From Owenweeksia sp964619125 (lineage in GTDB: Bacteria; Bacteroidota; Bacteroidia; Flavobacteriales; Schleiferiaceae): a stretch of DNA of 64,000 nucleotides. Shown in pieces: positions 36,003 to 44,876 of this stretch. The stretch is from NCBI GenBank assembly GCA_964619125.1, contig CAZUCA010000007.1, positions 1-64,000 of the forward strand. Reading direction: 5' to 3'. Position 1 is the first letter of the stretch; the number at the start of each line of letters is the position of its first letter. The position numbers and the translations under genes are program-made. The notes below the pieces were generated by a model that saw nothing but the letters and a program-made list of their open reading frames with translations, was not told where the DNA came from and did not search any database.

Positions 36003-36458
36003 ATGAAAAAGTGGATGGTGGCCGTGATGGCCCTGATGGTACTGGCAGGATGTAAAAAAGAAGAAGACCCCTCTATTCAGCAAAATAAGGAGAGACAGAT
36101 TATACTCGATTACATTGCTGAAAACAACCTCGATGCCAAGGGCACTGAAAGCGGCCTTTATTACGTGATTGATACCCCCGGCACCGGCAAACAAGTGAGC
36201 TACAACAGTACCGTTACGGTGGTTTACAAAGGATATTTTACGGATGGCATTGAGTTCGATGCCAGTGATGCCGATGGCGCTACCCTCAATGTGGGCCAGG
36301 TTATACGGGGCTGGCAGGAGGGCCTGCAAAAGTTTCGTCAGGGCGGAAAAGGTAAACTGCTAATCCCATCACACCTGGGCTATGGCAAAGAGGGTAAAGG
36401 CTCAATTCCGGGCAATACGGTACTGATTTTTGATATCGAAGTAACCCGTGTCTTTTGA
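36003..36458 (+). CDS. FKBP-type peptidyl-prolyl isomerase, lipoprotein
   Basis: The 151-residue protein has a lipoprotein signal ending in LAGC (Cys17). An FKBP domain (about 50-150) follows with VTVVYKGYFTDGIEFDAS, GWQEGLQKFRQGGKGKLLIP and LGYGKEGKGSIPGNT. It speeds proline isomerisation in exported proteins and is anchored in the envelope. The convergent lysoplasmalogenase gene ends 8 bases away. Confidence 0.9.
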   Translation: MKKWMVAVMALMVLAGCKKEEDPSIQQNKERQIILDYIAENNLDAKGTESGLYYVIDTPGTGKQVSYNSTVTVVYKGYFTDGIEFDASDADGATLNVGQVIRGWQEGLQKFRQGGKGKLLIPSHLGYGKEGKGSIPGNTVLIFDIEVTRVF

Positions 36459-36466
36459 TTTAAAAG

Positions 36467-37144
36467 CTACTGCTCTCCTTCGTCAGATTTCATCAGTACC
36501 GATAGCACTCCAATCACAATCAGGTATTGTGCGAGGGCATAGCTAGCCATCACCCCCATTTGCCAGTACTTTCCTCCGGCAGGCTCATTGAAACGGTGGT
36601 AGGCCAAAAGCAGGTCTGAAATCACAAAGAGCAATGCACCGAGGGCAGCCCAAGATGCTTTACCCCCCAGGGCACCCGCAAAAAGCACTGCCATTACAAA
36701 GGAAAGTGACAATAACAAGGCATAGCCATAAAGATAAATTTCGAGGGTTTGAGGTAGGTCGATATAGGCGTACAGAAAATACATGCCCAGCACCGGAATG
36801 ATGAGGCCGGGGGCCAGCATCCTGATTCCCTTACCTACAGAAAAAGTGAGATAACCGCCTACATAAAACAAGTGGGCCAGACCAAAAGCCGCCATTCCTC
36901 CTAAAAAGTACTGCGCCCCATCAAGCATTAGCAGCACATCCCCCAATAGTGAAAAGAGCAGAGCCAGGGCAAAAGGAGTTCTGGCGCGGCCCGGAGAGCT
37001 GCGATGCAGGAAAAAAGCCAGCAAACTAAAAAGCAGGCCCGGTTTACTGATATAGTACAAGGCTTGCGACTCAGGCTGGTAAATTACTGCCAGGTGTAAT
37101 GCCAGGAGCGCAAAATAAACTTTAGCAAAATCGCGGATCTTCAA
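36467..37144 (-). CDS. Lysoplasmalogenase family membrane protein (YhhN-like)
   Basis: The 225-residue protein has about eight helices and the YhhN signature: SKPGLLFSLLAFFL, ALLFSLLGDVLLML (with the conserved Asp) and FGLAHLFYVGGY. Characterised relatives cut the vinyl-ether bond of lysoplasmalogens. Most bacterial members are untested. The start is TTG at 37144, with no in-frame ATG available after the perfect -7 box at 37170-37177. Confidence 0.85.
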   Translation of the reverse strand: MKIRDFAKVYFALLALHLAVIYQPESQALYYISKPGLLFSLLAFFLHRSSPGRARTPFALALLFSLLGDVLLMLDGAQYFLGGMAAFGLAHLFYVGGYLTFSVGKGIRMLAPGLIIPVLGMYFLYAYIDLPQTLEIYLYGYALLLSLSFVMAVLFAGALGGKASWAALGALLFVISDLLLAYHRFNEPAGGKYWQMGVMASYALAQYLIVIGVLSVLMKSDEGEQ

Positions 37145-37169
37145 GGTAGTACCATTTTAGGAAGGGCCG

Positions 37170-37177
37170 CAAAAGTA
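37170..37177 (-). promoter_or_regulatory. -7 promoter box TAnnTTTG for the lysoplasmalogenase gene
   Basis: On the minus strand it reads TACTTTTG then C, a full match, 25 bases before the TTG start. It sits between the M48 stop and this gene, so this gene can be transcribed on its own. Confidence 0.55.
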
Positions 37178-37180
37178 AGT

Positions 37181-37990
37181 TTAATTCTGATCGGCTGCCG
37201 GGCGGTAGTACTCCATGGCCTCCGGCATCCACTTGTTGAGATTTTCAATACGGGTTTCATGACTGGGGTGAGTGGAGAGAAACTCCGGCGGTTGTTGGCC
37301 GTTGGCCTGAGCAGCCATACGCTTCCATAACTCTGGTGCTTCTCGCGGATCATATCCTGCCATGGCCATAAATATCAGCCCCATATGATCGGCTTCACTC
37401 TCATGCAGGCGACTAAAGGGCAACATTACTCCTACCGCACTGCCAATACCATAGGCGGTCATAAAAAGCTGCTGGGTTTCAGCCGGTTTGTCGCTTACGG
37501 CCACTGCCAGTGCTACCCCTCCCAGTTGCTGCACCAGGCCCTGACTCATGCGCTCGTTACCATGACGGGCAATAGCGTGCGCCACCTCATGGCCCATCAC
37601 CACCGCAATGCCGTTCTTATCCTGACAAATGGGTAAAATACCGGTGTAAAAAGCCACTTTTCCTCCCGGCATGGCCCAGGCATTAATCATGTCATCATCT
37701 TTCAGCAGGTTAAACTCCCAGGCATAACCTTCCAATAACTCCGATCGGTTGTTATCGGCCATGTACTTTTCCACGGCGTTTTTAATGTTGTTACCAATCT
37801 CCTTGATATTACGACTTTCCTGAGTATTGGTAAGTACGTTAGACTCTTTTAACACCTGATTGTATTGATCGTATGACAGGGATTGCATCTGGCCGCTGCT
37901 AAGCAGGCTAAACTGCTTGCGCCCGGTTACCGGTACTGTCTTGCAGCTACCGATAAAGATTATGAAACAGAGGGCGATAATTCTTTTCAT
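37181..37990 (-). CDS. M48-family metallopeptidase, lipoprotein
   Basis: The protein has 269 residues from the ATG at 37990, which opens on the lipoprotein signal MKRIIALCFIIFIGSC. The zinc site is HEVAHAIARHG with the third ligand in SEADHMGL. The group includes BepA/LoiP-type periplasmic quality-control peptidases, and this protein fits that plan. An in-frame start further upstream would bury the signal peptide and is not preferred. Confidence 0.9.
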   Translation of the reverse strand: MKRIIALCFIIFIGSCKTVPVTGRKQFSLLSSGQMQSLSYDQYNQVLKESNVLTNTQESRNIKEIGNNIKNAVEKYMADNNRSELLEGYAWEFNLLKDDDMINAWAMPGGKVAFYTGILPICQDKNGIAVVMGHEVAHAIARHGNERMSQGLVQQLGGVALAVAVSDKPAETQQLFMTAYGIGSAVGVMLPFSRLHESEADHMGLIFMAMAGYDPREAPELWKRMAAQANGQQPPEFLSTHPSHETRIENLNKWMPEAMEYYRPAADQN

Positions 37991-38175
37991 AAAGCTTGAT
38001 TTGATTGCGTGGGTGTTAACAAGAAACTGCCTTTTTTGGTTGCCTATGTGACTCATTGACAGGTAAAAATAAAAATAACTGCCATCATGTCTTATGTTTT
38101 TAGCCTGATGGTGATTTAAAGGGGCTTGGTCTTCAAATTGCTAAGGCTTAATCAGAATTTAAAAATCAAAATACG

Positions 38176-38619
38176 ATGAAACTTATAAGAACAAGTAACT
38201 CAAATCCCGCCCACATGAACAGTCTGATGAGCGACTTCTTCAACGACAGTTTTTTGAACTGGCCCGGAAGCAGCTGGAATCAACGCAGCTTACCCCCTGC
38301 CAATATAAGGGAAACAGAAGATCATTGGAGCATTGACCTGGCAGTACCAGGCATGAAAAAGGAGGATTTCGAAATTGAACTCGATGACGACGTGCTGAAT
38401 ATTTCGGCCTCAGTGGAAAACAAGCAGGAGGAAGACGACAAAAACTTTAGCATGCGAGAATTTAGCGCCATGAGCTTCAAGCGGGTTTTCCGCTTACCCG
38501 AAAACAAGGTGAAAGGCGATAAGATTGAAGCCCGTTATGAAAACGGGGTACTGAGCTTACTGCTCCCCAAGCGTGAAGAAGCAAAACCGCAGCCGGTAAA
38601 GAGAATTGCGATTTCTTAA
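38176..38619 (+). CDS. Hsp20/alpha-crystallin small heat-shock protein
   Basis: The 147-residue protein has an alpha-crystallin domain (about 40-130) with ETEDHWSIDLAVPGMKKEDF, SFKRVFRLP and the ENGVLSLLLPK end block. A short tail containing VKRIAIS follows. It holds unfolded proteins for refolding by DnaK. The message has a strong shared terminator downstream. No TAnnTTTG box was found upstream, so a stress promoter is possible but not shown. Confidence 0.93.
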   Translation: MKLIRTSNSNPAHMNSLMSDFFNDSFLNWPGSSWNQRSLPPANIRETEDHWSIDLAVPGMKKEDFEIELDDDVLNISASVENKQEEDDKNFSMREFSAMSFKRVFRLPENKVKGDKIEARYENGVLSLLLPKREEAKPQPVKRIAIS

Positions 38620-38654
38620 ATAATCGCTTAAGAATAGGTTGGTTTGGTTAAACG

Positions 38655-38686
38655 AAAGCCCGTCAGGCATACACCTGACGGGCTTT
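38655..38686. terminator. Bidirectional terminator between Hsp20 and the convergent membrane-protein gene
   Basis: A perfect 13-bp stem AAAGCCCGTCAGG/CCTGACGGGCTTT with a 6-nt loop lies between two converging genes, with A- and T-rich flanks. Confidence 0.8.
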
Positions 38687-38713
38687 ACTTTAAACCAAAA
38701 ACCAGATACTAAA

Positions 38714-39376
38714 TTATGGGGCGATATTATCGAGAAAGTAATTGATATTCCCGCTATATCCACCCGTAGAGATAACTTGCCCATCGTTCAGGTAAATTTC
38801 CACTTCCTCTGAACTGAGGGTATTTACTTTTTTCACATCGGCCAGGCTGAAAACCTGCTCGCTACCACCCAATTCGCGCTTGTAAATATGCTCACCGTCG
38901 GTTTTGATGTATACGTTAAACTGAAAGGCCAGCAACAAAATGCCGGGAATAAGAGTGAGTGCTGAAAACAGCCGCTGGTAAGTCATCGATTGACGTGAAG
39001 CCGCTTCAATACGCTGTACCGCTATCCTTTCCTGGATAAAAAACTCACGGTAGAGGTATTCAGTAAGGTGCGTGCTGGTATAAAAACCGAAAATAAGGCT
39101 GGGCACGACTAATGATCCACGGCTGATAACCAGAACACTTTCGGCACTGCCCAGGCTGTGAATAAGGTATATCACCCCGTAAAAGAGCCAGAAAAAAACC
39201 AGCGAGGCCATCGCACCATTAAAGAGAAAGATCATGGAGCGGATTGGTTGAGCTTTAGCAGACTTAGCACTGCTTTTGGCTGCCAGGGCCGGAAAAAAAA
39301 CTATTAGGGACTTGCGTAGCAACACAAAGAGGAGAGCGAGCACAGCCACCTCAAGGATGAGTTTTAAAATTTCCAT
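38714..39376 (-). CDS. Hypothetical membrane protein
   Basis: The protein has 220 residues from the ATG at 39376. It shows helices near 5-30, 50-75, 85-105 and 140-160, then a soluble C-terminal part (about 165-220) with DGEHIYKRELGGSEQVFSL and EVEIYLNDGQVISTG, which may fold like a small PH- or SH3-like domain. I do not recognise the family. It follows the RluA-type gene by 20 bases on the same strand and may share its transcript. Confidence 0.6.
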   Translation of the reverse strand: MEILKLILEVAVLALLFVLLRKSLIVFFPALAAKSSAKSAKAQPIRSMIFLFNGAMASLVFFWLFYGVIYLIHSLGSAESVLVISRGSLVVPSLIFGFYTSTHLTEYLYREFFIQERIAVQRIEAASRQSMTYQRLFSALTLIPGILLLAFQFNVYIKTDGEHIYKRELGGSEQVFSLADVKKVNTLSSEEVEIYLNDGQVISTGGYSGNINYFLDNIAP

Positions 39377-39396
39377 GGCGAGTAGAGAGTTTGGGT

Positions 39397-40083
39397 TTAC
39401 AAATGTTTCCAAATGGCATCTCCGGAGGGTAAGGCTGCTTCGAGACCTATTTTCTCTTTTGACACCGGATGCTCAAATGTAACAAATTTTGCGTGCAAAC
39501 AAACACTTCCATCCTTGTTACTCCTTGAAAACCCGTACTTTAAGTCACCTTTTATGGGGTGACCTATAGCCGATAATTGTACCCGGATTTGATGATGTCT
39601 TCCCGTCTCAAGTTTGATTTCCAACAAACTATAATGGTCTAATTTTTTAAGGGTTTTGTAGGAAAGCACTGCCTTTTTGCTACCCTTTTTCTCCTCTGAA
39701 AAAAATTGAGATTTATTTTTTTTCTGGTCTTTTTTGAGATAATGAACCAGATTTCCGGACTCTTTTTTGGGGCTTCCCTGCACAATTGCCCAATAGACTT
39801 TATCCACTTCCCGTTTCTCAAAAATAGCGTTCATCCGGGCGAGGGCCTTCGAGGTTTTGGCAAACAATACAATACCCGAGGTAGGCCTGTCGAGGCGGTG
39901 AATGAGCCCGCAAAACACATTACCGGGTTTCTGATACTTGAGCCTGATGTATTCCCGAACCTTTTCCAGTAACGGCTCATCACCGGTAAAATCGCCCTGC
40001 ACCAATTCACCCGCCAGTTTATTTACCGCAATAAGGTGATTGTCCTCAAAGAGGATCCGCTTGGCTATTGCTTGCTGTTTCAA
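39397..40083 (-). CDS. RluA-family pseudouridine synthase
   Basis: The 228-residue protein has the catalytic motif HRLDRPTSGIVLFAKT with the nucleophilic Asp, then LKKLDHYSLLEIKLETGRHH. It lacks an S4 domain, as do several short members (TruC/RluA-like). The target is a uridine in rRNA or tRNA, not determined. The start is TTG at 40083, one base after the panB stop, so translation is probably coupled to panB. Confidence 0.88.
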   Translation of the reverse strand: MKQQAIAKRILFEDNHLIAVNKLAGELVQGDFTGDEPLLEKVREYIRLKYQKPGNVFCGLIHRLDRPTSGIVLFAKTSKALARMNAIFEKREVDKVYWAIVQGSPKKESGNLVHYLKKDQKKNKSQFFSEEKKGSKKAVLSYKTLKKLDHYSLLEIKLETGRHHQIRVQLSAIGHPIKGDLKYGFSRSNKDGSVCLHAKFVTFEHPVSKEKIGLEAALPSGDAIWKHL

Positions 40084-40084
40084 A

Positions 40085-40903
40085 TTAGTATTGTTCTTTG
40101 TCGCTGGGAAAATCCTTCGACTTCACGTCAGTGATATAGTTCTGCACCGCCCCGGTTATATCCTCATACAGGTTTAGGTAGCGCCGCAAAAAGCGGGGGT
40201 GAAACTCATGTGTCATCCCGATCATATCGTGCAACACCAATACCTGACCATCTACATCGGCCCCGGCACCAATGCCAATTACGGGAATGCTGAGATTATC
40301 GGCCACCTCGCTGGCCAGGGCTGCCGGTACCTTTTCCAACACCAGGGCAAAGCAGCCAGCCTCCTCAAGGCGTTTGGCATCGGCCAACAGCTTGGCCGCT
40401 TCCTCCTCTTCCCTGGCGCGTACTGTGTAAGTCCCGAATTTATAAATCGACTGGGGAGTAAGTCCCAGGTGGCCCATCACCGGTATACCGGCTGTAAGGA
40501 TCCGCTCCACCGACTCCACTACCTCGATACCCCCTTCCATTTTAACGGCATGGGCACCGCTTTCCTTCATAATGCGAATTGAGGAACTCAGGGCTTCCTT
40601 GGAATTACCCTGATAGCTGCCAAAGGGCAGATCTACCACCACCAAGGCGCGTTGTACCGCTCTCACTACTGAGCTGGCATGGTAAATCATCTGGTCAAGA
40701 GTGATAGGCAGGGTGGTTTCATGGCCTGCCATTACATTGCTGGCCGAATCGCCCACCAGGATAACATCGATACCGGCATTATCAATAATGCGGGCCAGGG
40801 TGTAATCATAGGCGGTGAGCATTGATATTTTCTCACCACTGCTCTTCATTTGTTGGACAGAATTGGTGGTGACTTTTTTAAATTCAGACTGAGCCAGCGA
40901 CAT
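40085..40903 (-). CDS. panB: 3-methyl-2-oxobutanoate hydroxymethyltransferase
   Basis: The 272-residue enzyme makes ketopantoate from 2-oxoisovalerate and methylene-tetrahydrofolate, the first step of pantothenate and CoA synthesis. It shows MLTAYDYTLARI, VILVGDSASNVM, AVKMEGG, GHLGLTPQS and the catalytic Glu in ALVLEKVPA, with IGIGAGADVDGQVLVLHDM toward the end. Length fits the family. A perfect promoter box lies about 18 bases before the start, back to back with the promoter of the divergent lipoprotein gene. Confidence 0.96.
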   Translation of the reverse strand: MSLAQSEFKKVTTNSVQQMKSSGEKISMLTAYDYTLARIIDNAGIDVILVGDSASNVMAGHETTLPITLDQMIYHASSVVRAVQRALVVVDLPFGSYQGNSKEALSSSIRIMKESGAHAVKMEGGIEVVESVERILTAGIPVMGHLGLTPQSIYKFGTYTVRAREEEEAAKLLADAKRLEEAGCFALVLEKVPAALASEVADNLSIPVIGIGAGADVDGQVLVLHDMIGMTHEFHPRFLRRYLNLYEDITGAVQNYITDVKSKDFPSDKEQY

Positions 40904-40921
40904 AAGTAAGATTTAGAACTG

Positions 40922-40929
40922 CAAAATTA
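40922..40929 (-). promoter_or_regulatory. -7 promoter box TAnnTTTG for panB
   Basis: On the minus strand it reads TAATTTTG then C, a full match. It is immediately adjacent to an opposite-strand box at 40930-40937. Confidence 0.6.
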
Positions 40930-40937
40930 TACTTTTG
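40930..40937 (+). promoter_or_regulatory. -7 promoter box TAnnTTTG for the lipoprotein gene at 41009
   Basis: TACTTTTG is a full match. The two divergent boxes abut, so RNA polymerase can probably occupy only one at a time. Confidence 0.55.
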
Positions 40938-41008
40938 TAGCACACTTTTGGTTTTAGTCAGGCCACTCCTTTACAAAAGGAGAGTCAATAGATTTGAAAT
41001 TGTTTGAG

Positions 41009-42097
41009 ATGAGAAAATACCGGAAGCTGGCAATGGCCCTCATATTGGGCATCAGCCTGCATTCTTGCGATAATGAGTTTAGTGTAAATGACCAGCGTGA
41101 AGAAGTGACGGTGGTGTATGGCCTGCTCGATGCTGCCGTTGACACCAACTGGGTGCGCATAGAGCGCGGCTACCTGGGTATGGCGCCTGCCGAACAATCA
41201 TTTGATATTCCGGATTCGCTATATATCCCTGATTCTTTATTGACGGCCCAGTTGATTGGTGAAAGCCCCACTGGTACTCTCACCAATCCTATTCCCCTGC
41301 GCATGGACCAGGGCAGTAAGCAATTGGAACCGGGGTTATTTACCACCGATGATTATCGCATCTATTACACCGACCGGAAGTTGGCAGAGGATTACATTTA
41401 TCACCTCGAAATCAAGCGACTTGACAACGGTGATGAGTTAATCAGGGCGAGCACCGAAATGGTAGGCATAAACCGTGAGGAAAATGGACGCCCGGCAGGT
41501 TTTCGTATGAAGAACCCGGTACAGGGTCAGACTCCTCCCCGCTTTCTCGGGCCGATCACCTTTTTTGAGAGTAAAAATGCCGCCATTTACGAAGTCGACA
41601 TTTACTTCTACTACAAGGAATATGATATTGCCACTAAGCAATCGGTCAACAAAACTCTCAAAATAGACTACGAAACCATTACCGGCAGTACCGGCCAGGG
41701 CGAAGTAAGTACCCGCAAAAAATACCTGAGCAACCTCTACGAAGCTATTGCCAATCGCCTGGAGCCCACTAATGAGAAACTGCGCTTCTTCCGCTGGATG
41801 AAGATCGACGTATGGGCCGGTGGCGAACAACTGGCGAAGTACATCGAACTGAACCGGCCCAGCGGTGGCATTGCCCAGTCAAAACCCGAATTTCCCCAGA
41901 TTGAGAATGGCGCCGGTCTGCTATCATCACGTACCCTGCTGGAAGTTGATAATGTAAGCCTGGAAGGCAATGAATTGCTGAGTTATTACCTCAACCCCAT
42001 CCTCTGCGACCTCAACTTTGCTGGCTTTAACCAGGGTGACACCTGTGTATGCAGATTGAATGACGCCGGTGAAACTGAGCCCAAGTGCCCTTACTAG
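41009..42097 (+). CDS. Hypothetical lipoprotein resembling DUF4249 proteins
   Basis: The protein has 362 residues from the ATG at 41009. A TTG at 40994 is possible but is not needed for the lipoprotein signal ALILGISLHSC. The body is beta-rich, starting VTVVYGLLDAAVDTNWVRIE, the same kind of opening as DUF4249 proteins, though the end lacks their CxDCRxxGG motif. Instead it has four Cys in the last 30 residues (CDLNF...CVC...CPY). It is probably displayed at the outer membrane. Function unknown. A perfect palindromic terminator follows. Confidence 0.65.
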   Translation: MRKYRKLAMALILGISLHSCDNEFSVNDQREEVTVVYGLLDAAVDTNWVRIERGYLGMAPAEQSFDIPDSLYIPDSLLTAQLIGESPTGTLTNPIPLRMDQGSKQLEPGLFTTDDYRIYYTDRKLAEDYIYHLEIKRLDNGDELIRASTEMVGINREENGRPAGFRMKNPVQGQTPPRFLGPITFFESKNAAIYEVDIYFYYKEYDIATKQSVNKTLKIDYETITGSTGQGEVSTRKKYLSNLYEAIANRLEPTNEKLRFFRWMKIDVWAGGEQLAKYIELNRPSGGIAQSKPEFPQIENGAGLLSSRTLLEVDNVSLEGNELLSYYLNPILCDLNFAGFNQGDTCVCRLNDAGETEPKCPY

Positions 42098-42162
42098 AAA
42101 ATTGAACTTCGGATAACTGACAGATAGACATTTTCTATCAGCAATTGTCACCTCATATTCCC

Positions 42163-42194
42163 AAATCCTGACAGATCTGTCAGGATTTTTTTTT
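42163..42194 (+). terminator. Perfect 26-bp palindrome and T-run terminator
   Basis: AAATCCTGACAGA at 42163-42175 pairs with 42176-42188, followed by T through 42194. It ends the transcript of the lipoprotein gene and insulates dnaK. Confidence 0.85.
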
Positions 42195-42275
42195 GATTTC
42201 CCGCTGGCACAAAGCTTGACCTAAGCAGAGCAGTCTGGATAAAAAGATATTACTAAAAACTCTAAATACAGTATA

Positions 42276-44204
42276 ATGGGAAAGATCATTGGAATTGACT
42301 TGGGTACGACCAACAGCTGCGTTGCCGTAATGGAAGGTAATGAGCCTGTGGTTATTCCCAACAGTGAAGGTAAGCGCACCACGCCTTCTATTGTAGGTTT
42401 CGTAGAAGGCGGCGAGCGCAAGGTGGGTGATCCTGCTAAGCGTCAGGCCATCACCAACCCCACGAAGACCATTTCTTCAATTAAGCGCTTCATGGGATCT
42501 TCATTTGATGAAGTATCCAAAGAAGTAGCACGCGTGTCATATAAGGTGAAGAAAGGTGACAACAATACCCCCCGGGTAGACATTGACGGTCGCCTCTACA
42601 CCCCACAGGAAATTTCGGCAATGATTCTTCAGAAGATGAAGAAGACCGCCGAAGATTACCTCGGAACCTCAGTAGATGAAGCGGTAATCACCGTTCCTGC
42701 CTATTTTAATGACTCACAGCGCCAGGCCACCAAAGAGGCGGGTGAGATTGCCGGTCTTAAGGTGCGTCGTATCATTAACGAACCTACCGCCGCTTCATTG
42801 GCCTACGGTATCGACAAAAAAGGTACTGACCAGAAAGTAGCCGTATTTGACTGCGGTGGTGGTACCCATGACGTTTCTATCCTCGAGCTGGGTGACGGCG
42901 TATTCGAAGTGCTTTCTACTGATGGTGATACCCACCTTGGTGGTGATGACTTTGACCAGGTAATTATTGACTGGTTGGCCGAAGAGTTCAAGAAAGAGGA
43001 AGACATTGACCTGAAGCAAGACCCTATGGCCCTGCAGCGTCTTAAGGATGCCGCCGAGAAAGCCAAAATTGAACTTTCTTCAAGCTCCAATACCGAAATA
43101 AACCTGCCTTACATTACTGCTACCCAAAGCGGGCCCAAGCACCTTGTGCGCAGCCTGAGCCGCAGTAAGTTTGAGCAGCTGGCTGACAGCCTAATTAAGC
43201 GCACCATTGAGCCCTGCCGTACCGCCCTTAAAAATGCGGATCTCGATACTTCCGATATCGACCAGGTAATTCTGGTAGGTGGTTCTACCCGTATTCCTGC
43301 TATCCAGGATGCCGTGAAGAGCTTCTTTGGCAAGGATCCCTCTAAAGGGGTAAACCCTGACGAGGTGGTAGCTCTTGGTGCTGCTATTCAGGGTGGTGTA
43401 CTGGCCGGAGACGTAAAAGACGTACTGTTGCTGGACGTTACCCCACTGTCACTGGGTATCGAAACTATGGGTGGCGTGATGACCAAGCTCATTGAGGCAA
43501 ACACCACTATCCCATCCAAAAAGTCGGAAACCTTCTCCACTGCCAGCGATAATCAGCCTTCGGTAGAAATTCACGTTCTGCAGGGTGAGCGCCCTATGGC
43601 CAAAGACAACAAAACGATTGGCCGTTTCCACCTCGATGGCATTCCACCCGCACCGCGTGGGGTACCTCAGATCGAAGTAACCTTCGATATTGATGCTAAC
43701 GGTATCCTGCATGTACATGCCAAGGATAAGGCCACTGGTAAGGAGCAAAGCATCCGCATCGAAGCCTCTTCAGGCCTGAGCCAGGATGAAATCGAAAAGA
43801 TGAAGCAGGAAGCTGAGGCCAATGCCGATGCCGACAAGCAAGCGAAGGAAACTGCCGAAAAAGTTAATGCTGCCGATAGTATGGTTTTCCAGACTGAAAA
43901 GCAGCTGAAGGAATTCGGTGACAAACTTTCTGATGACAAGAAGAAGCCTATTGAAGATGCCCTCGCTGAACTGAAAACTGCTCACCAGAGCCAGGACCTG
44001 GCAGCCATTGACGCCGCCATGGAGAAGATCAATGAGGCTTGGAAAAACGCTTCTGAAGAAATGTACAAAGCGCAACAGGAACAAGGCGGAGCTGAAGGTG
44101 CTCCTACCGATGGTGCCGCAGCCGGTGCTGAAGGTGGTGCCGCCAGTGCCGACGATGTGACTGATGTGGAGTACGAAGAAGTAGAAGACGACGACAAAAA
44201 GTAA
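42276..44204 (+). CDS. dnaK: Molecular chaperone DnaK (Hsp70)
   Basis: The 642-residue protein starts IIGIDLGTTNSCVAVMEG. The ATPase domain (1-385) includes the phosphate-2 loop VAVFDCGGGTHDVSIL and ILVGGSTRIPAIQ, then the linker DVLLLDVTPLSLG, a substrate-binding domain and a helical lid. The end VTDVEYEEVEDD is typical. In the phosphate loop the usual DLGGGTFD reads DCGGGTHD, an odd but non-fatal change. dnaJ and grpE are not adjacent. A terminator follows. Confidence 0.97.
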   Translation: MGKIIGIDLGTTNSCVAVMEGNEPVVIPNSEGKRTTPSIVGFVEGGERKVGDPAKRQAITNPTKTISSIKRFMGSSFDEVSKEVARVSYKVKKGDNNTPRVDIDGRLYTPQEISAMILQKMKKTAEDYLGTSVDEAVITVPAYFNDSQRQATKEAGEIAGLKVRRIINEPTAASLAYGIDKKGTDQKVAVFDCGGGTHDVSILELGDGVFEVLSTDGDTHLGGDDFDQVIIDWLAEEFKKEEDIDLKQDPMALQRLKDAAEKAKIELSSSSNTEINLPYITATQSGPKHLVRSLSRSKFEQLADSLIKRTIEPCRTALKNADLDTSDIDQVILVGGSTRIPAIQDAVKSFFGKDPSKGVNPDEVVALGAAIQGGVLAGDVKDVLLLDVTPLSLGIETMGGVMTKLIEANTTIPSKKSETFSTASDNQPSVEIHVLQGERPMAKDNKTIGRFHLDGIPPAPRGVPQIEVTFDIDANGILHVHAKDKATGKEQSIRIEASSGLSQDEIEKMKQEAEANADADKQAKETAEKVNAADSMVFQTEKQLKEFGDKLSDDKKKPIEDALAELKTAHQSQDLAAIDAAMEKINEAWKNASEEMYKAQQEQGGAEGAPTDGAAAGAEGGAASADDVTDVEYEEVEDDDKK

Positions 44205-44225
44205 TCTTTTTCTAAGTGCCTAGCA

Positions 44226-44259
44226 AAATCCCCCGCTAAATGTCGGGGGATTTTTTTTT
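44226..44259 (+). terminator. Intrinsic terminator after dnaK
   Basis: A 10-bp stem AAATCCCCCG/CGGGGGATTT with an 8-nt loop is followed by a run of T. It lies 21 bases after the dnaK stop. Confidence 0.88.
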
Positions 44260-44261
44260 GA

Positions 44262-44741
44262 CTAGTACGGCAAAGCCAGAAAAGAACCTTCTACACTTAT
44301 ACTATCGCTGGAATTGCTATCCCGCAACAGCAGGTTCAAATTTGCCTCAATATATTCCCCTGGTTCAGCCCCTATCACCTCCACCTGGCCGTTTACCGCA
44401 AAAAAATTGGTGGTGAAATCCGGGAAATAAAATACTATATCGCAGTAGCCGGTGGGCCCGGTGGTACTGCCCCAGGGTATAAAGGTGGTGGTAGTCCAAA
44501 CCTGGTCAAAATTCACCAGTGCCAAACCAAAGGTCATCTCCCCTGCCTCTGCATTCATTTCAATGAACAATGCGCTGTCGCGCGCATATTCTTCAAAAGT
44601 AGCCTGTCCCTTGTACTCAAAGCCAGCCTCTGCGCTCCTAAGTTCAAAGTGCGATTGGCGGGGTGGCGCAGGCCCTTCTTCTTTTTCCCGGCAGGCAGTC
44701 AATACCAGAGTAATAATTACCATCAAAAAGAGTGGTTTCAT
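44262..44741 (-). CDS. Hypothetical lipoprotein
   Basis: The 159-residue protein has a lipoprotein signal ending in LTAC (Cys17) followed by an acidic linker REKEEGPAPP. The body is beta-rich and of unknown family. It carries a possible small extracellular domain with one further Cys in GYCDIVFYF. It is convergent with dnaK across the terminator. Its role is not known. Confidence 0.6.
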   Translation of the reverse strand: MKPLFLMVIITLVLTACREKEEGPAPPRQSHFELRSAEAGFEYKGQATFEEYARDSALFIEMNAEAGEMTFGLALVNFDQVWTTTTFIPWGSTTGPTGYCDIVFYFPDFTTNFFAVNGQVEVIGAEPGEYIEANLNLLLRDSNSSDSISVEGSFLALPY

Positions 44742-44864
44742 CTGGGGATTTCAATATTAAATTCTACACCTTAAGATAATCAAGAGAGGACAATCAATTG
44801 TTGATGCCCTTTTTGGCTGCTGCACAAATAAGCTTCTTTCTGCAGCAGAAAAAGAGCTGTCATC

Positions 44865-44872
44865 TATTTTTG
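44865..44872 (+). promoter_or_regulatory. -7 promoter box TAnnTTTG directly before the truA-like gene
   Basis: TATTTTTG is a full match and ends 4 bases before the ATG at 44877, so the message should be leaderless. Confidence 0.6.
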
Positions 44873-44876
44873 TGGA

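Noticed and set aside
42205..42219. Sigma-54-like promoter TGGCAC-N5-TTGA before dnaK
   Set aside because: The essential GC at -12 is GA here, and no enhancer-binding site was seen. It is probably chance.
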